Shown piece after piece: positions 26,678 through 34,499 of a DNA stretch of 64,000 nt (position 1 is its first letter; every line of letters starts with the position of its first letter). A program made the position numbers and the translations under genes. The notes under the pieces are model-generated. The model was not told the DNA's origin and did not search any database. It was given only the letters and a program-made list of their open reading frames with translations. This DNA is from Mumia sp. zg.B17 (lineage in GTDB: Bacteria > Actinomycetota > Actinomycetes > Propionibacteriales > Nocardioidaceae), in the NCBI RefSeq assembly GCF_019550915.1, contig NZ_JAHWCI010000002.1, positions 468,056-532,055 on the forward strand, in the 5' to 3' direction.

Positions 26678-27160
26678 GTGGAGACACGCTATCGGGTGCG
26701 CCCAGCAGTGAGCGACGACGATCTCTCGAGCGTGCTCGGAGTCCTCGCAGAGAACGAGGCACTGGCTCCGGTGCCGGCGCCTCCATCCGCGGCGCCCGAG
26801 GCATCACCTCGCCAGAGCACGACGTGGGCCCGCATTCAGCGCACGTCGGACGTGACGGTCTACCTCGCGGAGTGCCACAGTGGCGCCGTCGGAACCGCGT
26901 GCCTGTCTCTGCTGCCCAACCTCACCTATGACTGCCGGCCCACCGCCTTCATCGAGGCGGTGGTCGTGACATACGCGCACAGGCGTCGAGGAGTGGCGAG
27001 TCTCCTTCTGCAGACCCTGTTGCGAGACGCTGGAGCCGCCGGGGCCTACAAGGTGCAGCTGCTCACCCACAAACGGCATGCCTCCGACGGCGCCCACGAC
27101 CTGTATCGCAGTCTTGGCTTCCAGGCCGAGGCCGAGGGCTTCCGGTTGTATCTCGAGTGA
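26678..27160 (+). CDS. GNAT family N-acetyltransferase
   Basis: A 160-aa acetyltransferase, third of the cluster. Seen: AVSDDDLSSVLGVLAE, FIEAVVVTYAHRRRGVASLLLQTLL with the R-R-x-G-V-A P-loop, and the C-terminal LTHKRHASDGAHDLYRSLGF signature (lacking the usual N but with the Y..lGF ending). GTG 26678 follows TAGGCT (26665-26670) by 7 nt, so it is probably leaderless. It is convergent with the immunity-like gene, 13 bp apart. Substrate unknown. Confidence 0.86.
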   Translation: METRYRVRPAVSDDDLSSVLGVLAENEALAPVPAPPSAAPEASPRQSTTWARIQRTSDVTVYLAECHSGAVGTACLSLLPNLTYDCRPTAFIEAVVVTYAHRRRGVASLLLQTLLRDAGAAGAYKVQLLTHKRHASDGAHDLYRSLGFQAEAEGFRLYLE

Positions 27161-27173
27161 CGGCCAGTCGGCC

Positions 27174-27698
27174 TCAGACAGGGGGAACTGAGTCGAACAC
27201 CGACCAGCAGATCTGATTGCGGAGCCGCTGATCATCAAGGACGAGGTCACGGATCGCCTCCGGAAGCTGTTCGCGCTGCCACCGGCACTCCATCCGTCCG
27301 GCGTCCTGGGCAGCGGCGGGCGCGGCAGCGCGCGCCGCCTTGATCGCGTACGCCGCAGCGCCGAGCTCGTGGGCGGCGACGTGCGCAGTCACCGCCGCCT
27401 GACCCGCGGCAAAGGCGGCGTGTCGTGCCGCACCACGCAGGTCTCGTGCCGCCGCCATGGCGTGCCCGCCCGCGGCGCGGGACTCGGACATGCGGATCTC
27501 GCCTCTCCCCCACGCTCGTACCTGCTCGATCGCGAAGCGCGGCCGAGGGTCCCCAGGCTGGACCGACTCGAAGAGGTGGAGCACGTGCTCCGCGCACGCA
27601 GCGGCCCAGAGCGCCAGGAGCCGGTGATCGGAGTCGGTCAGCGTCCCTCCCCGGCGGATCGTGATGAACCGGTCGTCACGCACCTTCGGCAAGATCAC
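27174..27698 (-). CDS. Imm-5-like putative immunity protein
   Basis: A 174-aa alanine-rich helical protein. The start ILPKVRDDRFITIRRGGTLTDSDHRLLALWAAACAEHVL and the alternating AAARDLRG/AAGQAAVTAHVA helices ending in WQREQLPEAIRDLVLDDQ match, from memory, the family annotated as putative immunity protein (Imm-5-like). These proteins are found near polymorphic toxins, but no toxin, secretion gene or repeat protein is in this window. GTG start at 27698. It could be a solitary immunity gene protecting against neighbours' toxins, or have an unrelated house-keeping role. Confidence 0.7.
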   Translation of the reverse strand: MILPKVRDDRFITIRRGGTLTDSDHRLLALWAAACAEHVLHLFESVQPGDPRPRFAIEQVRAWGRGEIRMSESRAAGGHAMAAARDLRGAARHAAFAAGQAAVTAHVAAHELGAAAYAIKAARAAAPAAAQDAGRMECRWQREQLPEAIRDLVLDDQRLRNQICWSVFDSVPPV

Positions 27699-27904
27699 AG
27701 CCTGCGCCCCTCCCGCCCGTGGCCTGAACAGCAGAAGAGAGCACCCACCGGTGCCCTCATGTTCGATCTTTAACGGACGTGGAGGCTTGCCGCAAGACCC
27801 CGCAGGTGTCTCAGAATCGTCGGCGTGACCGACCTGTGCCTAGTCCTATGGTTCCGGTCCATGGCGAGGAAAGCATCCAGACCTGCACGATCCCGCGATG
27901 ACGA

Positions 27905-28531
27905 TCACATCCGTTCGCAGAACCGAGTCGCCTCGCGTTCGCAGAAGTGCATGCCGAAGCTGTTGAAGGTCCGGTGCAAGCGACCCGCGCTGGTGTAGTG
28001 GACGTGGTAGCCGAGGGCCTGGACGCTCTCAGCAGCAGGCTTGCGCAGCTCCACGATCAGATTGGGAGACGACCCGTCCGACACGCACTCGTGCGTCAAG
28101 GTCCGTGTCACGGATCTGCCCTCGAGCGCTTCGGCGAACGTGGAGCGCTCGTTCTCGATCCCCGAGGTCGTCGCCTCTCCGATCACGACCGAATCCACGA
28201 GACCGAAGTCGGTCACTCTGAACCCGTTGAGCGGACGATAGGGAACGACGGACACGAGCTCGACCGAGCCTTCGTCGTCCAAGCAGACCGGTCCGAGATC
28301 CATCGTCAATGTCGCCGGGCCGGCCACGGGGCTCGATAGCGCGACGCCTGCGGTGCTCTCGTCGAACCCGTGATCCTCGATCCGCGGCCCGGCGTTGACC
28401 CACGTGTGAACGCCGACGCCGATCGCGGCGAACCCCGCCGCCGCTGACAGACCGAGCACTGCGATCTGCCGGGAGAGGTGGCGCCGCCTCGACGGAAGGC
28501 GATCAGGTCCGGCGTCACTCTCGGCGGGCAT
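27905..28531 (-). CDS. Single-pass membrane protein, function unknown
   Basis: A 208-aa protein: about 20 charged residues, one transmembrane helix (residues ~22-45, QIAVLGLSAAAGFAAIGVGV), then an extracytoplasmic domain of about 160 residues. The domain contains four cysteines in two likely pairs (one in GPVCLDD, one in THECVSDG, two near the C-terminus in FCE..ATRFCERM). ATG 28531 follows TACCGT (28543-28538, minus strand) by 6 nt. I recognise no family. Codon use is ordinary for the window. The 206-bp gap downstream (27699-27904) shows no feature. Confidence 0.65.
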   Translation of the reverse strand: MPAESDAGPDRLPSRRRHLSRQIAVLGLSAAAGFAAIGVGVHTWVNAGPRIEDHGFDESTAGVALSSPVAGPATLTMDLGPVCLDDEGSVELVSVVPYRPLNGFRVTDFGLVDSVVIGEATTSGIENERSTFAEALEGRSVTRTLTHECVSDGSSPNLIVELRKPAAESVQALGYHVHYTSAGRLHRTFNSFGMHFCEREATRFCERM

Positions 28532-28576
28532 TCGCGGACGGTAGCAGCGCGCACGGACGCCGCGCCGACGAACGTG

Positions 28577-29038
28577 TCAGTCCAGGCAGAACTCGTTGCC
28601 CTCGGGATCGGTCATCACGATGTGTCCCGCGCCCATCGGCGGTGAGGGCTCGTAGCGACCCACCCTCGTCGCCCCGAGCGACACCAGGCGCTCGCACTCC
28701 GCCTCCAACGCCTCCATGCGCTCGACTCCCTGGAGGCCAGGCGCAGCGCGCACGTCGAGGTGGACGCGATTTTTGGCGACCTTGTCCTCCGGCACCTGCT
28801 GGAAGAAGATGCGTGGGCCCTTGCCCTCCGGGTCTTCGATGGCCGATCGTGAGTTGAACTGCTCCCGCGGCATGCCCAGCCGCTCGAGGAACTCATCCCA
28901 GGCAGCGAGCGGGTCGTCTCCCTCGGAGAGCTCGACCCCCGGCGGGCCTGGGTGCACGTATCCCAGCGCGTCGCGCCAGAACGTCGACAGTGCTCGGGGG
29001 TCGCGGGCGTCGAAGGTGACCTGGATCTGGCGGCTCAT
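28577..29038 (-). CDS. VOC family protein (glyoxalase/bleomycin-resistance fold)
   Basis: A 153-aa vicinal-oxygen-chelate protein. Seen: VTFDARDPRALSTFWRDALGY (first beta-alpha-beta), the middle FFQQVPEDKVAKNRVHLDVRA with the metal-ligand-type H, and the C-terminal MTDPEGNEFCLD that closes most VOC proteins. The stretch GVELSEGDDPLAAWDEFLERLG is an insert seen in one actinobacterial subgroup. SD-like GGAG precedes the ATG. Function unknown; dioxygenase, lyase or resistance roles all occur in the fold. Confidence 0.85.
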   Translation of the reverse strand: MSRQIQVTFDARDPRALSTFWRDALGYVHPGPPGVELSEGDDPLAAWDEFLERLGMPREQFNSRSAIEDPEGKGPRIFFQQVPEDKVAKNRVHLDVRAAPGLQGVERMEALEAECERLVSLGATRVGRYEPSPPMGAGHIVMTDPEGNEFCLD

Positions 29039-29099
29039 GGCGTTGGCTCCGTTCGTCTCCGTCTCCTTGCCGACACCCTCCCACCGAACGCCGACAGAA

Positions 29100-29741
29100 T
29101 CATCCCCAGACGTCGCCCCGAGCGCTGTCAGCCAGCACGATCGTGGTCACGACGTCCGTCACCGCCGGCGCCGCAGGCGTGGACCCGAAGCCGAACCGCA
29201 CCGGAGGATCCACCGCCCCCATGGGTCCGAGGTCCTCGCCCGCCCAGGAGGTGCGTACGGCGTCGAGACGGTGCACGTCCGTCGCGCCGTAGTACTCCCG
29301 TCTGCCCGACCCCGCGCTCCCCCGCGTTCGTACGCCCTGCAGAAGGAGCCGCGCGACCGGATCCGTAACCCTTGTCGCGCTCACCGAGGTGGCCACCCGA
29401 GGCGGGACCAGCCGCAGCAGGCGGCCGAGCGTGGTCCGGCCTCCGATGGTGAGCTCCGCGACGAGCGGGCCGGCAGAGATCCGCCACCGATGTCCACCCG
29501 GTGGCGCGTCGGCGACGACCACGGGGACGACCTCGACCCTGTCGAACTGGTAGGTGGAGGCGACCAGCCGCGCGATCTCCTCCGACGGCGCGAGCAGAGA
29601 CCGCTCCCCGCTGGGACGTTCGAGCATCACGTCCGCGAAGGATCCGTACGGCGAGACATCCCATCGCCCGACGACGAACCGCGTCCCCGAGGCCGTGCCC
29701 CAACCGGCGATACGACCGGCGAACCGCAGCGTGGTGCCCAC
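29100..29741 (-). CDS. Conserved hypothetical protein
   Basis: A 213-aa soluble, beta-rich protein without signal peptide. It begins TTLRFAGRIAGWGTASGTRFVVGRWD and ends FGFGSTPAAPAVTDVVTTI. It has no cysteines or obvious catalytic motif. I have seen similar uncharacterised proteins in actinobacteria but cannot attach a function. The GTG at 29741 lies 6 nt after TAGGGT (29753-29748, minus strand), a leaderless arrangement. It diverges from the DUF2975 gene. Confidence 0.7.
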   Translation of the reverse strand: MGTTLRFAGRIAGWGTASGTRFVVGRWDVSPYGSFADVMLERPSGERSLLAPSEEIARLVASTYQFDRVEVVPVVVADAPPGGHRWRISAGPLVAELTIGGRTTLGRLLRLVPPRVATSVSATRVTDPVARLLLQGVRTRGSAGSGRREYYGATDVHRLDAVRTSWAGEDLGPMGAVDPPVRFGFGSTPAAPAVTDVVTTIVLADSARGDVWG

Positions 29742-29772
29742 TCAGGAACCCTAGGCCGAGGATGAAGCGCTC

Positions 29773-29819
29773 TTGCCGAGACTATCGAATAACGATAGGT
29801 TAGCATCGTCTTTCGATAG
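29773..29819 (+). promoter_or_regulatory. Promoter with two CTATCG/CGATAG operators
   Basis: TTGCCG (29773-29778) and TAGGTT (29796-29801) give a -35/-10 pair with a 17-bp spacer. A perfect palindrome CTATCG-AATAA-CGATAG (29782-29798) fills the spacer. A second, imperfect copy GCATCG-TCTTT-CGATAG (29803-29819) lies 21 bp, two helical turns, downstream over the start region. GAGGAGAA then precedes the DUF2975 ATG. The layout suggests cooperative repression by the XRE protein encoded at the end of the operon. Confidence 0.75.
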
Positions 29820-29830
29820 AGGAGAAGCCG

Positions 29831-30319
29831 ATGGGACAGTTCGCCGTTCTCGCGTTGCGGATCGTCATCGTGATCGGGCTGGTCGGCTCGGTCTTCATCC
29901 AAGCGGTGATGGTGCCGCTGCTCGCCGCAGATCTCGATGACGCTCCGACCGCGGTGCGCGTCCCGTTCGTCCTCATCGTGCTGCTGGGCGTCACCACTGC
30001 ACAGGTCACGATGCTCTGTGTGTGGCGCCTGCTGACGATGGTGCGTCGCGGCACCGTCTTCTCGCACTCGGCGTTCCGCTATGTCGACGTCGTGATCGGT
30101 GCGATCGCCGTCGCGTCGGCTCTGACCTATGCCCTAGGAGTCGTGCTCGCCCCCGGAGAAGCAGTCGCCCCCGGCGTCGTCCTGCTGATCGGCGGGCTCG
30201 GGACAATGATCGCGGGAGTCGCTCTCCTGGTCCTCGGGCTGCGCATGCTCCTGGCGCAGGCGGTCGCGCGCGACACCGAGGCGCAGCATCTCCGTGCCGA
30301 GCTGGACGAGGTGATCTGA
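29831..30319 (+). CDS. DUF2975 membrane protein
   Basis: A 162-aa membrane protein with four transmembrane segments (about residues 5-30, 45-68, 85-107 and 115-140) and a C-terminal charged helix. The pattern V..P.L........VR.P.......V..AQV fits DUF2975, a family nearly always encoded with a small XRE regulator, as here. Its TGA overlaps the regulator's ATG (TGATG). Function unknown; a role in membrane or stress sensing that feeds the regulator is a guess from the invariant pairing. Confidence 0.83.
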   Translation: MGQFAVLALRIVIVIGLVGSVFIQAVMVPLLAADLDDAPTAVRVPFVLIVLLGVTTAQVTMLCVWRLLTMVRRGTVFSHSAFRYVDVVIGAIAVASALTYALGVVLAPGEAVAPGVVLLIGGLGTMIAGVALLVLGLRMLLAQAVARDTEAQHLRAELDEVI

Positions 30320-30579
30320 TGCCGATCGTCGTCGACATCGACGTGATGCTGGCCAAGCGCAAGATGTCCGTGGGCGGCCTGGCAGAGAGGGTCGGCATCT
30401 CCCCCGCCAACCTGGCCGTCCTCAAGAACGGGCGCGCCAAAGCCGTACGGTTCACGACGCTCGCGGCCCTCTGCGAGGTGCTCGAGTGCCAGCCTGGCGA
30501 CCTGCTGCGCTGGGAGCCCGACGATCCGTCCGACGGGCGAGCAGCCCTCGGTGAGGTCCACCCCCTGGCCCACGACTGA
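30319..30579 (+). CDS. XRE-family regulator (YozG-type)
   Basis: An 86-aa Cro/CI-type HTH protein. Nearly the whole chain is the DNA-binding domain: VDIDVMLAKRKMSVGGLAERVGISPANLAVLKNGRAKAVRFTTLAALCEVLECQPGDLLRW. It is the type found with DUF2975 proteins. ATG 30319 overlaps the DUF2975 stop by one base. The paired palindromes at 29782-29819 are its likely autoregulatory sites. The short acidic tail after the HTH has no recognised domain. Confidence 0.9.
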   Translation: MPIVVDIDVMLAKRKMSVGGLAERVGISPANLAVLKNGRAKAVRFTTLAALCEVLECQPGDLLRWEPDDPSDGRAALGEVHPLAHD

Positions 30580-30594
30580 CGCTAGCCTCCTCCC

Positions 30595-31350
30595 ATGTCA
30601 GAGCTCACCGGAAAGCGCGTCCTCGTCACCGGATCCGCCCGCGGCATCGGTCGCGCCATTGCGGCGCTCGCGATCGAGCGCGGGGCACGGGTCGTCATCA
30701 GCGACGCGGACGCCGACGCCGCCGAGCAGACTCGCCGTGAGCTGGACGCCGCGGGTACGGCGAGCTGCGACGTCTCCGACGAGGCCGCCGTCGGTGCCGC
30801 GATCGCGGAGACCGTCGGCCTGCTGGGCGGGCTCGACGTGCTCGTCAACAACGCCGGCATCGAGGTGTCGAGTCCGCTCGTGACGCAGTCGACGGAGAGC
30901 TTCGACAGGATCTTCGCCGTCAACGTACGCGGGCCATTCGTGGCCACGAAGGCGGCTGTCCCCCACCTCGTCGAGTCGGGCGGCAACATCGTCAACATCG
31001 CCTCTGTCGCCGGCCTCGGAGGCAGCCCGCTCCTGGGTTCGTACTGCGCGACCAAGGCGGCGCTCATCCAGCTCACCCGCGTCGCGGCCATCGAGCTCCG
31101 CGCCTCGGGGGTCAGAGTGAACGCCGTGTGCCCCGGCTTCGTCGACACGGAGATGGTCGATCGGCTGCGGCCTGACTTCGAGGACGCCACGCAGGTCCCG
31201 TTCGCCGACCTCGTCGGGGCGAAACAGGGACGGCTCGGGACGCCGGCCGACGTCGCCGAGGTCACCTGCTTCCTGGCCTCCGACCGCGCCGAGTGGATCA
31301 CCGGAAGCCACTACGTCCTCGACGGCGGGCTCACGGCGAGCCTCGTGTAA
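30595..31350 (+). CDS. Short-chain dehydrogenase/reductase (SDR)
   Basis: A 251-aa classical SDR. TGSARGIGRAIA cofactor motif, NNAGIE structural motif, Ser in NIASVAG, catalytic Y-x-x-x-K in YCATKAAL, and the C-terminal LASDRAEWITGSHYVLDGG that orders the quaternary structure. Asp after strand 2 (VISDADAD) suggests NAD preference. FabG-like in plan, but not next to fatty-acid genes. ATG 30595 is 6 nt after TAGCCT (30583-30588). It lies 15 nt after the XRE gene but has its own -10. Confidence 0.9.
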   Translation: MSELTGKRVLVTGSARGIGRAIAALAIERGARVVISDADADAAEQTRRELDAAGTASCDVSDEAAVGAAIAETVGLLGGLDVLVNNAGIEVSSPLVTQSTESFDRIFAVNVRGPFVATKAAVPHLVESGGNIVNIASVAGLGGSPLLGSYCATKAALIQLTRVAAIELRASGVRVNAVCPGFVDTEMVDRLRPDFEDATQVPFADLVGAKQGRLGTPADVAEVTCFLASDRAEWITGSHYVLDGGLTASLV

Positions 31351-31380
31351 TAAGGCACGATCCCGCTAGCGTGGTCCGGC

Positions 31381-31791
31381 ATGAGCGACTACCCCCAACT
31401 CCAGACCTCGGTCCTCGACTCGACGATCCCCCGTGAGCTCGCGGAGTTCTACCGCAACCTCCTGGGTCTCGACTACCGGGCCGGCGACGAGCCCGGTGCC
31501 GACGACGACGGTCAGCCGGACTGGCTGGTCCTGGTCGATGAGAGTGGCCACCGTGTGCTCTCCTTCCAGAAGGTCGAGAAGCTCACGCGGACGACCTGGC
31601 CCAAGGACGACGTCCCGATGCAGCTGCACCTGGACTTCACAGTCCCGGACGCCGCCGCGCTGCACCGCCACCGAGAGCGTGCCGAGGCGCTCGGCGCGGA
31701 GCTGATCCTCGACCGCAGCGACGATCCCGACGAGGCATTGTTCGTGTTCGCCGACCTCTCGGGGCATCCGTTCTGCATCTTCGTCGCCTGA
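31381..31791 (+). CDS. VOC family protein
   Basis: A 136-aa VOC-fold protein. Seen: TSVLDSTIPRELAEFYRNLLGL, the mid H in PMQLHLDFTVPDAAALH, and the C-terminal VFADLSGHPFCIFV. It is in the common short actinobacterial VOC group of unknown substrate. ATG 31381 follows TAGCGT (31367-31372) by 8 nt, at the outer limit of the leaderless spacing. It stands between SDR and the secreted beta-propeller-like gene, all on the plus strand with separate -10s. Confidence 0.85.
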   Translation: MSDYPQLQTSVLDSTIPRELAEFYRNLLGLDYRAGDEPGADDDGQPDWLVLVDESGHRVLSFQKVEKLTRTTWPKDDVPMQLHLDFTVPDAAALHRHRERAEALGAELILDRSDDPDEALFVFADLSGHPFCIFVA

Positions 31792-31839
31792 CGCTGCTTT
31801 GGCGGTGCAGGACAGGCGTGACGCGTCTAGCGTGACGAC

Positions 31840-32781
31840 ATGCGTACACGTCGACTTGTCCTCGCGATCGCGCTCGCCGTGGGCGCAGCGGTCCTCTCCC
31901 CCACCACGTCGGTGGCGACCGCCACACCCCGGGCGTTCCCGGCCGAGTTCCCGCTCCCTGACGGCTTCCAGCCCGAGGGCATCGCGATCGGTCCTGGACC
32001 GACCGCGTGGTTCGGCTCGCTCGCCGACGGCGACATCTACCAGGTGGATCTGCGGACCGGCAGGGGCGAGGTCATCAGCCAGGGACCGGGTACGGCCGCG
32101 GCCGGCCTCAAGTCGGATCGTCGAGGACGGTTGTACGTCGCCGGGGGTCCTTCCGGCACCGGCCGCATCGTGGACACCCGGACCGGTGCCACCCTCGCGT
32201 CGTACCCGTTCACGACGGGCGCCGGCTTCATCAACGACGTCGTCCTGACCAGGCGCACCGCTTGGTTCACCGACTCGCTGCAGCCGCAGCTGTACGGCGT
32301 GCCCCTCCGTCGCGGCGGGCGCCCGGCAGACCCGGACGACGTCGTGACGCTGCCGCTGTCCGGGGACTGGCAGCAGGGCACCGGCTTCGGCGCCAACGGG
32401 CTGACCGAGACCCCCGACGGCCGCGCCCTGCTCGTGGTGCTGTCCGAGCGCGGCGAGCTGCACCGCGTCGACACGAGGACGGGCCGGACGCGGATCGTCG
32501 ACCTGGGTGGCTACGTCCTCACCAACGGCGACGGCATGCTCCTCCAAGGACGCACCCTGTACGTCGTCCAGAACCGGCTGAACACGATCGCGGTGTTCCG
32601 CCTCGACCGACGGGGCACGACCGGCCGCCTGGTCGACCAGATCACGAGCCCTCGCTTCGACGTCCCGACCACCGTGGCGGCGTTCGGACCGTGGCTCTAT
32701 CTTCCTAACGCCCGGTTCGGGACTCCCCCGACCCCGCAGACCCCGTACTGGGTCACGCGGGTTCCCCGCACGCGCCGTTAG
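31840..32781 (+). CDS. Secreted SMP-30/gluconolactonase-like beta-propeller protein
   Basis: A 313-aa exported protein with a Sec signal peptide (basic start, hydrophobic core, AxA-type cleavage near residue 28). The mature part has regularly spaced repeats of ~45-50 residues (FGSLADGDIYQVDLRTG, LYVAGGPSGTGRIVDTRTG, AWFTDSLQPQLYGV, LYVVQNRLNTIAVFRL), the blade pattern of SMP-30/LRE-like propellers. Such proteins bind metal and hydrolyse lactones or act as scaffolds. ATG 31840 follows TAGCGT (31828-31833) by 6 nt. Substrate unknown. Confidence 0.8.
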   Translation: MRTRRLVLAIALAVGAAVLSPTTSVATATPRAFPAEFPLPDGFQPEGIAIGPGPTAWFGSLADGDIYQVDLRTGRGEVISQGPGTAAAGLKSDRRGRLYVAGGPSGTGRIVDTRTGATLASYPFTTGAGFINDVVLTRRTAWFTDSLQPQLYGVPLRRGGRPADPDDVVTLPLSGDWQQGTGFGANGLTETPDGRALLVVLSERGELHRVDTRTGRTRIVDLGGYVLTNGDGMLLQGRTLYVVQNRLNTIAVFRLDRRGTTGRLVDQITSPRFDVPTTVAAFGPWLYLPNARFGTPPTPQTPYWVTRVPRTRR

Positions 32782-32805
32782 TCCGACCTCGACCGGGCGA
32801 GTTTC

Positions 32806-32834
32806 TTGCACGGTGATCGGAACTCTGTCATTGT
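32806..32834 (+). promoter_or_regulatory. Likely -35/-10 promoter of the TauE/SafE gene
   Basis: TTGCAC (32806-32811) and CATTGT (32829-32834) are separated by 17 bp. The 40 nt between them and the ATG at 32875 are AT-richer than the surroundings and carry two near-repeats of CTTACCTAAT/ACCTAGTGA type. A regulator site is possible but not defined. GGGGACA lies just before the ATG. Confidence 0.5.
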
Positions 32835-32874
32835 GTACCGAACCTAGTGACTTACCTAATCTCGTGGGGACACA

Positions 32875-33792
32875 ATGCGCACTCTTGTACTGCTCTCGCT
32901 CGTCGGGCTGGGCGCGCAGCTCGTGGACGGCAGCCTCGGCATGGCGTACGGGGTGACGTCGACGACGCTCCTCCTGGCGATCGGGACCAACCCCGCGGCC
33001 GCGTCGGCCACCGTGCACCTGGCCGAGATCGGCACGACGCTGGTCTCCGGTGCGGCGCACTGGAGGTTCGGCAACGTGGACTGGAAGGTCGTCGCCAAGA
33101 TCGGCATCCCCGGCGCCATCGGCGCGTTCGCCGGTGCGACATTCCTCTCGAGCCTCTCCACCGAGGCAGCCGGGCCGCTGATGTCGGTGATCCTCCTGGC
33201 CCTCGGCCTGTACATCCTCGTACGGTTCACCGCGAAAGGGCTGCCCAAGGGCAACCTCGGCAAGCCTCTCCGCAAGCGGTTCCTCACACCCCTCGGCTTG
33301 TTCGCAGGATTTGTCGACGCCACCGGCGGGGGCGGCTGGGGCCCGGTCGGCACACCGGCGATCCTCGCCAGCGGACGCCTCGAGCCCCGCAAGACCATCG
33401 GCTCGATCGACACCAGCGAGTTCCTCGTGGCCATCGCCGCGAGCCTCGGATTCATCGTCGGCATCGGGTCGGCAGGCGTCGACTACACCTGGGCCCTGGC
33501 ACTGCTCATCGGCGGCGCGATCGCCGCGCCGATCGCGGCGTGGCTGGTCCGCCACATCCCGCCGCGTGTCCTCGGGTCGCTGGTCGGCGGTCTGATCATC
33601 CTCACCAACACCCGGACCCTGCTCAAGAGCGACTGGATCGATGCCGCGGGGGGCCTGCGGTCGGTGGCGTACATCGTCATCGTCGCGCTGTGGGTCTCGG
33701 CGGTCGTGTACTCGTTCAAGCGCCACCGCGCGGAGCGCGACCAGGAGCTGGCAGAGGCTGACGAGCCGAGCGAGAGCGCCTCGGTCGTCTGA
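32875..33792 (+). CDS. TauE/SafE family sulfite exporter-like permease
   Basis: A 305-aa membrane protein with about eight transmembrane segments. The family repeat G.GAQL.DGSLGMAYGVTSTTLLLAIG and, in the second half, G.FAGFVDATGGGGWGPVGTPAILASG are both intact. TauE/SafE proteins export or import sulfite, sulfonates and related anions. In actinobacteria this form often accompanies sulfur-assimilation genes, none of which are next to it here. The C-terminal tail is acidic. It has the leadered promoter at 32806-32834, unlike its leaderless neighbours. Confidence 0.92.
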   Translation: MRTLVLLSLVGLGAQLVDGSLGMAYGVTSTTLLLAIGTNPAAASATVHLAEIGTTLVSGAAHWRFGNVDWKVVAKIGIPGAIGAFAGATFLSSLSTEAAGPLMSVILLALGLYILVRFTAKGLPKGNLGKPLRKRFLTPLGLFAGFVDATGGGGWGPVGTPAILASGRLEPRKTIGSIDTSEFLVAIAASLGFIVGIGSAGVDYTWALALLIGGAIAAPIAAWLVRHIPPRVLGSLVGGLIILTNTRTLLKSDWIDAAGGLRSVAYIVIVALWVSAVVYSFKRHRAERDQELAEADEPSESASVV

Positions 33793-33830
33793 CCGAGCGC
33801 GGCGACTCTCCGCCGTGGTGGGATGTCGGC

Positions 33831-34499
33831 ATGGCTCACCTCTATCAGGCAGAGATCCGCCCGACGAAGCTCGAGCTCGTCCAGCAGTGGGTGCCGACGC
33901 AACCGTGGGGGCGGTCGGCGGCAGACGGAGCGCTGGAGCGCGTCGGCGCCTTCCGTTTCGACGATCCCGACGGCGAGGTCGGCATCGAGACGTTCCTCGT
34001 CCGCACACCGGGAGGTCCGCTCCTGCAGGTGCCGCTGACCTACCGGGCGTCCGCTCTCGAGGGTGCCGATGCGGCGTTGATCACCACCATGGACCACTCC
34101 GTCCTGGGCCGGCGGTGGGTGTACGACGGGTGCGGCGACCCCGTCTACGTGCAGGCGGCACTCGCGGCGATCCGTACGGGCGGTCGCCAGGCGGACGAGT
34201 TCGTCGAGACCGATGCCGGCCTCGTTCGGCGCGAGCCCACGACGTTCGTGACAGGCAGCGGCTCGGCCGGCACGCCGGTCCCCGAGGTGGTGGCGCCGGT
34301 GGCTCGCAGCGACGCCGAGCAGACGGTCGTCGACGCCGACCAGGCGTCGCTGGTGGTCCGCCGCGTGCTTGTCGGCGCAGACCTTCAGCGCGGGACACCG
34401 TCGCCGTACGCCCTGCGCGGTCGGTGGCCGGGTCAGGACGACGAGGTGGAGCTCGTCACGGTCAGCCCTCGGCCAGCCGAGGCGGGAAGCCGCCCGTAG
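33831..34499 (+). CDS. Maltokinase N-terminal cap-like domain protein
   Basis: A 222-aa protein resembling the N-terminal cap of mycobacterial-type maltokinases (Mak_N_cap): MAHLYQAEIRPTKLELVQQWVPTQPW, then FRFDDPDGEVGIETFLV and PLLQVPLTYRASALEGAD. The kinase domain itself is absent, so it cannot phosphorylate maltose. Stand-alone cap proteins of this kind are annotated in several actinobacteria without function. The 3' end overlaps the convergent PPOX gene by 38 nt, an unusually long 3' overlap for this window. Confidence 0.75.
   Translation: MAHLYQAEIRPTKLELVQQWVPTQPWGRSAADGALERVGAFRFDDPDGEVGIETFLVRTPGGPLLQVPLTYRASALEGADAALITTMDHSVLGRRWVYDGCGDPVYVQAALAAIRTGGRQADEFVETDAGLVRREPTTFVTGSGSAGTPVPEVVAPVARSDAEQTVVDADQASLVVRRVLVGADLQRGTPSPYALRGRWPGQDDEVELVTVSPRPAEAGSRP

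Noticed and set aside
31366..34008. 880-codon minus-strand open frame across five plus-strand genes
   Set aside because: No domain pattern, extreme Arg/Gly/Asp content, and it runs through several well-supported genes and their promoters.
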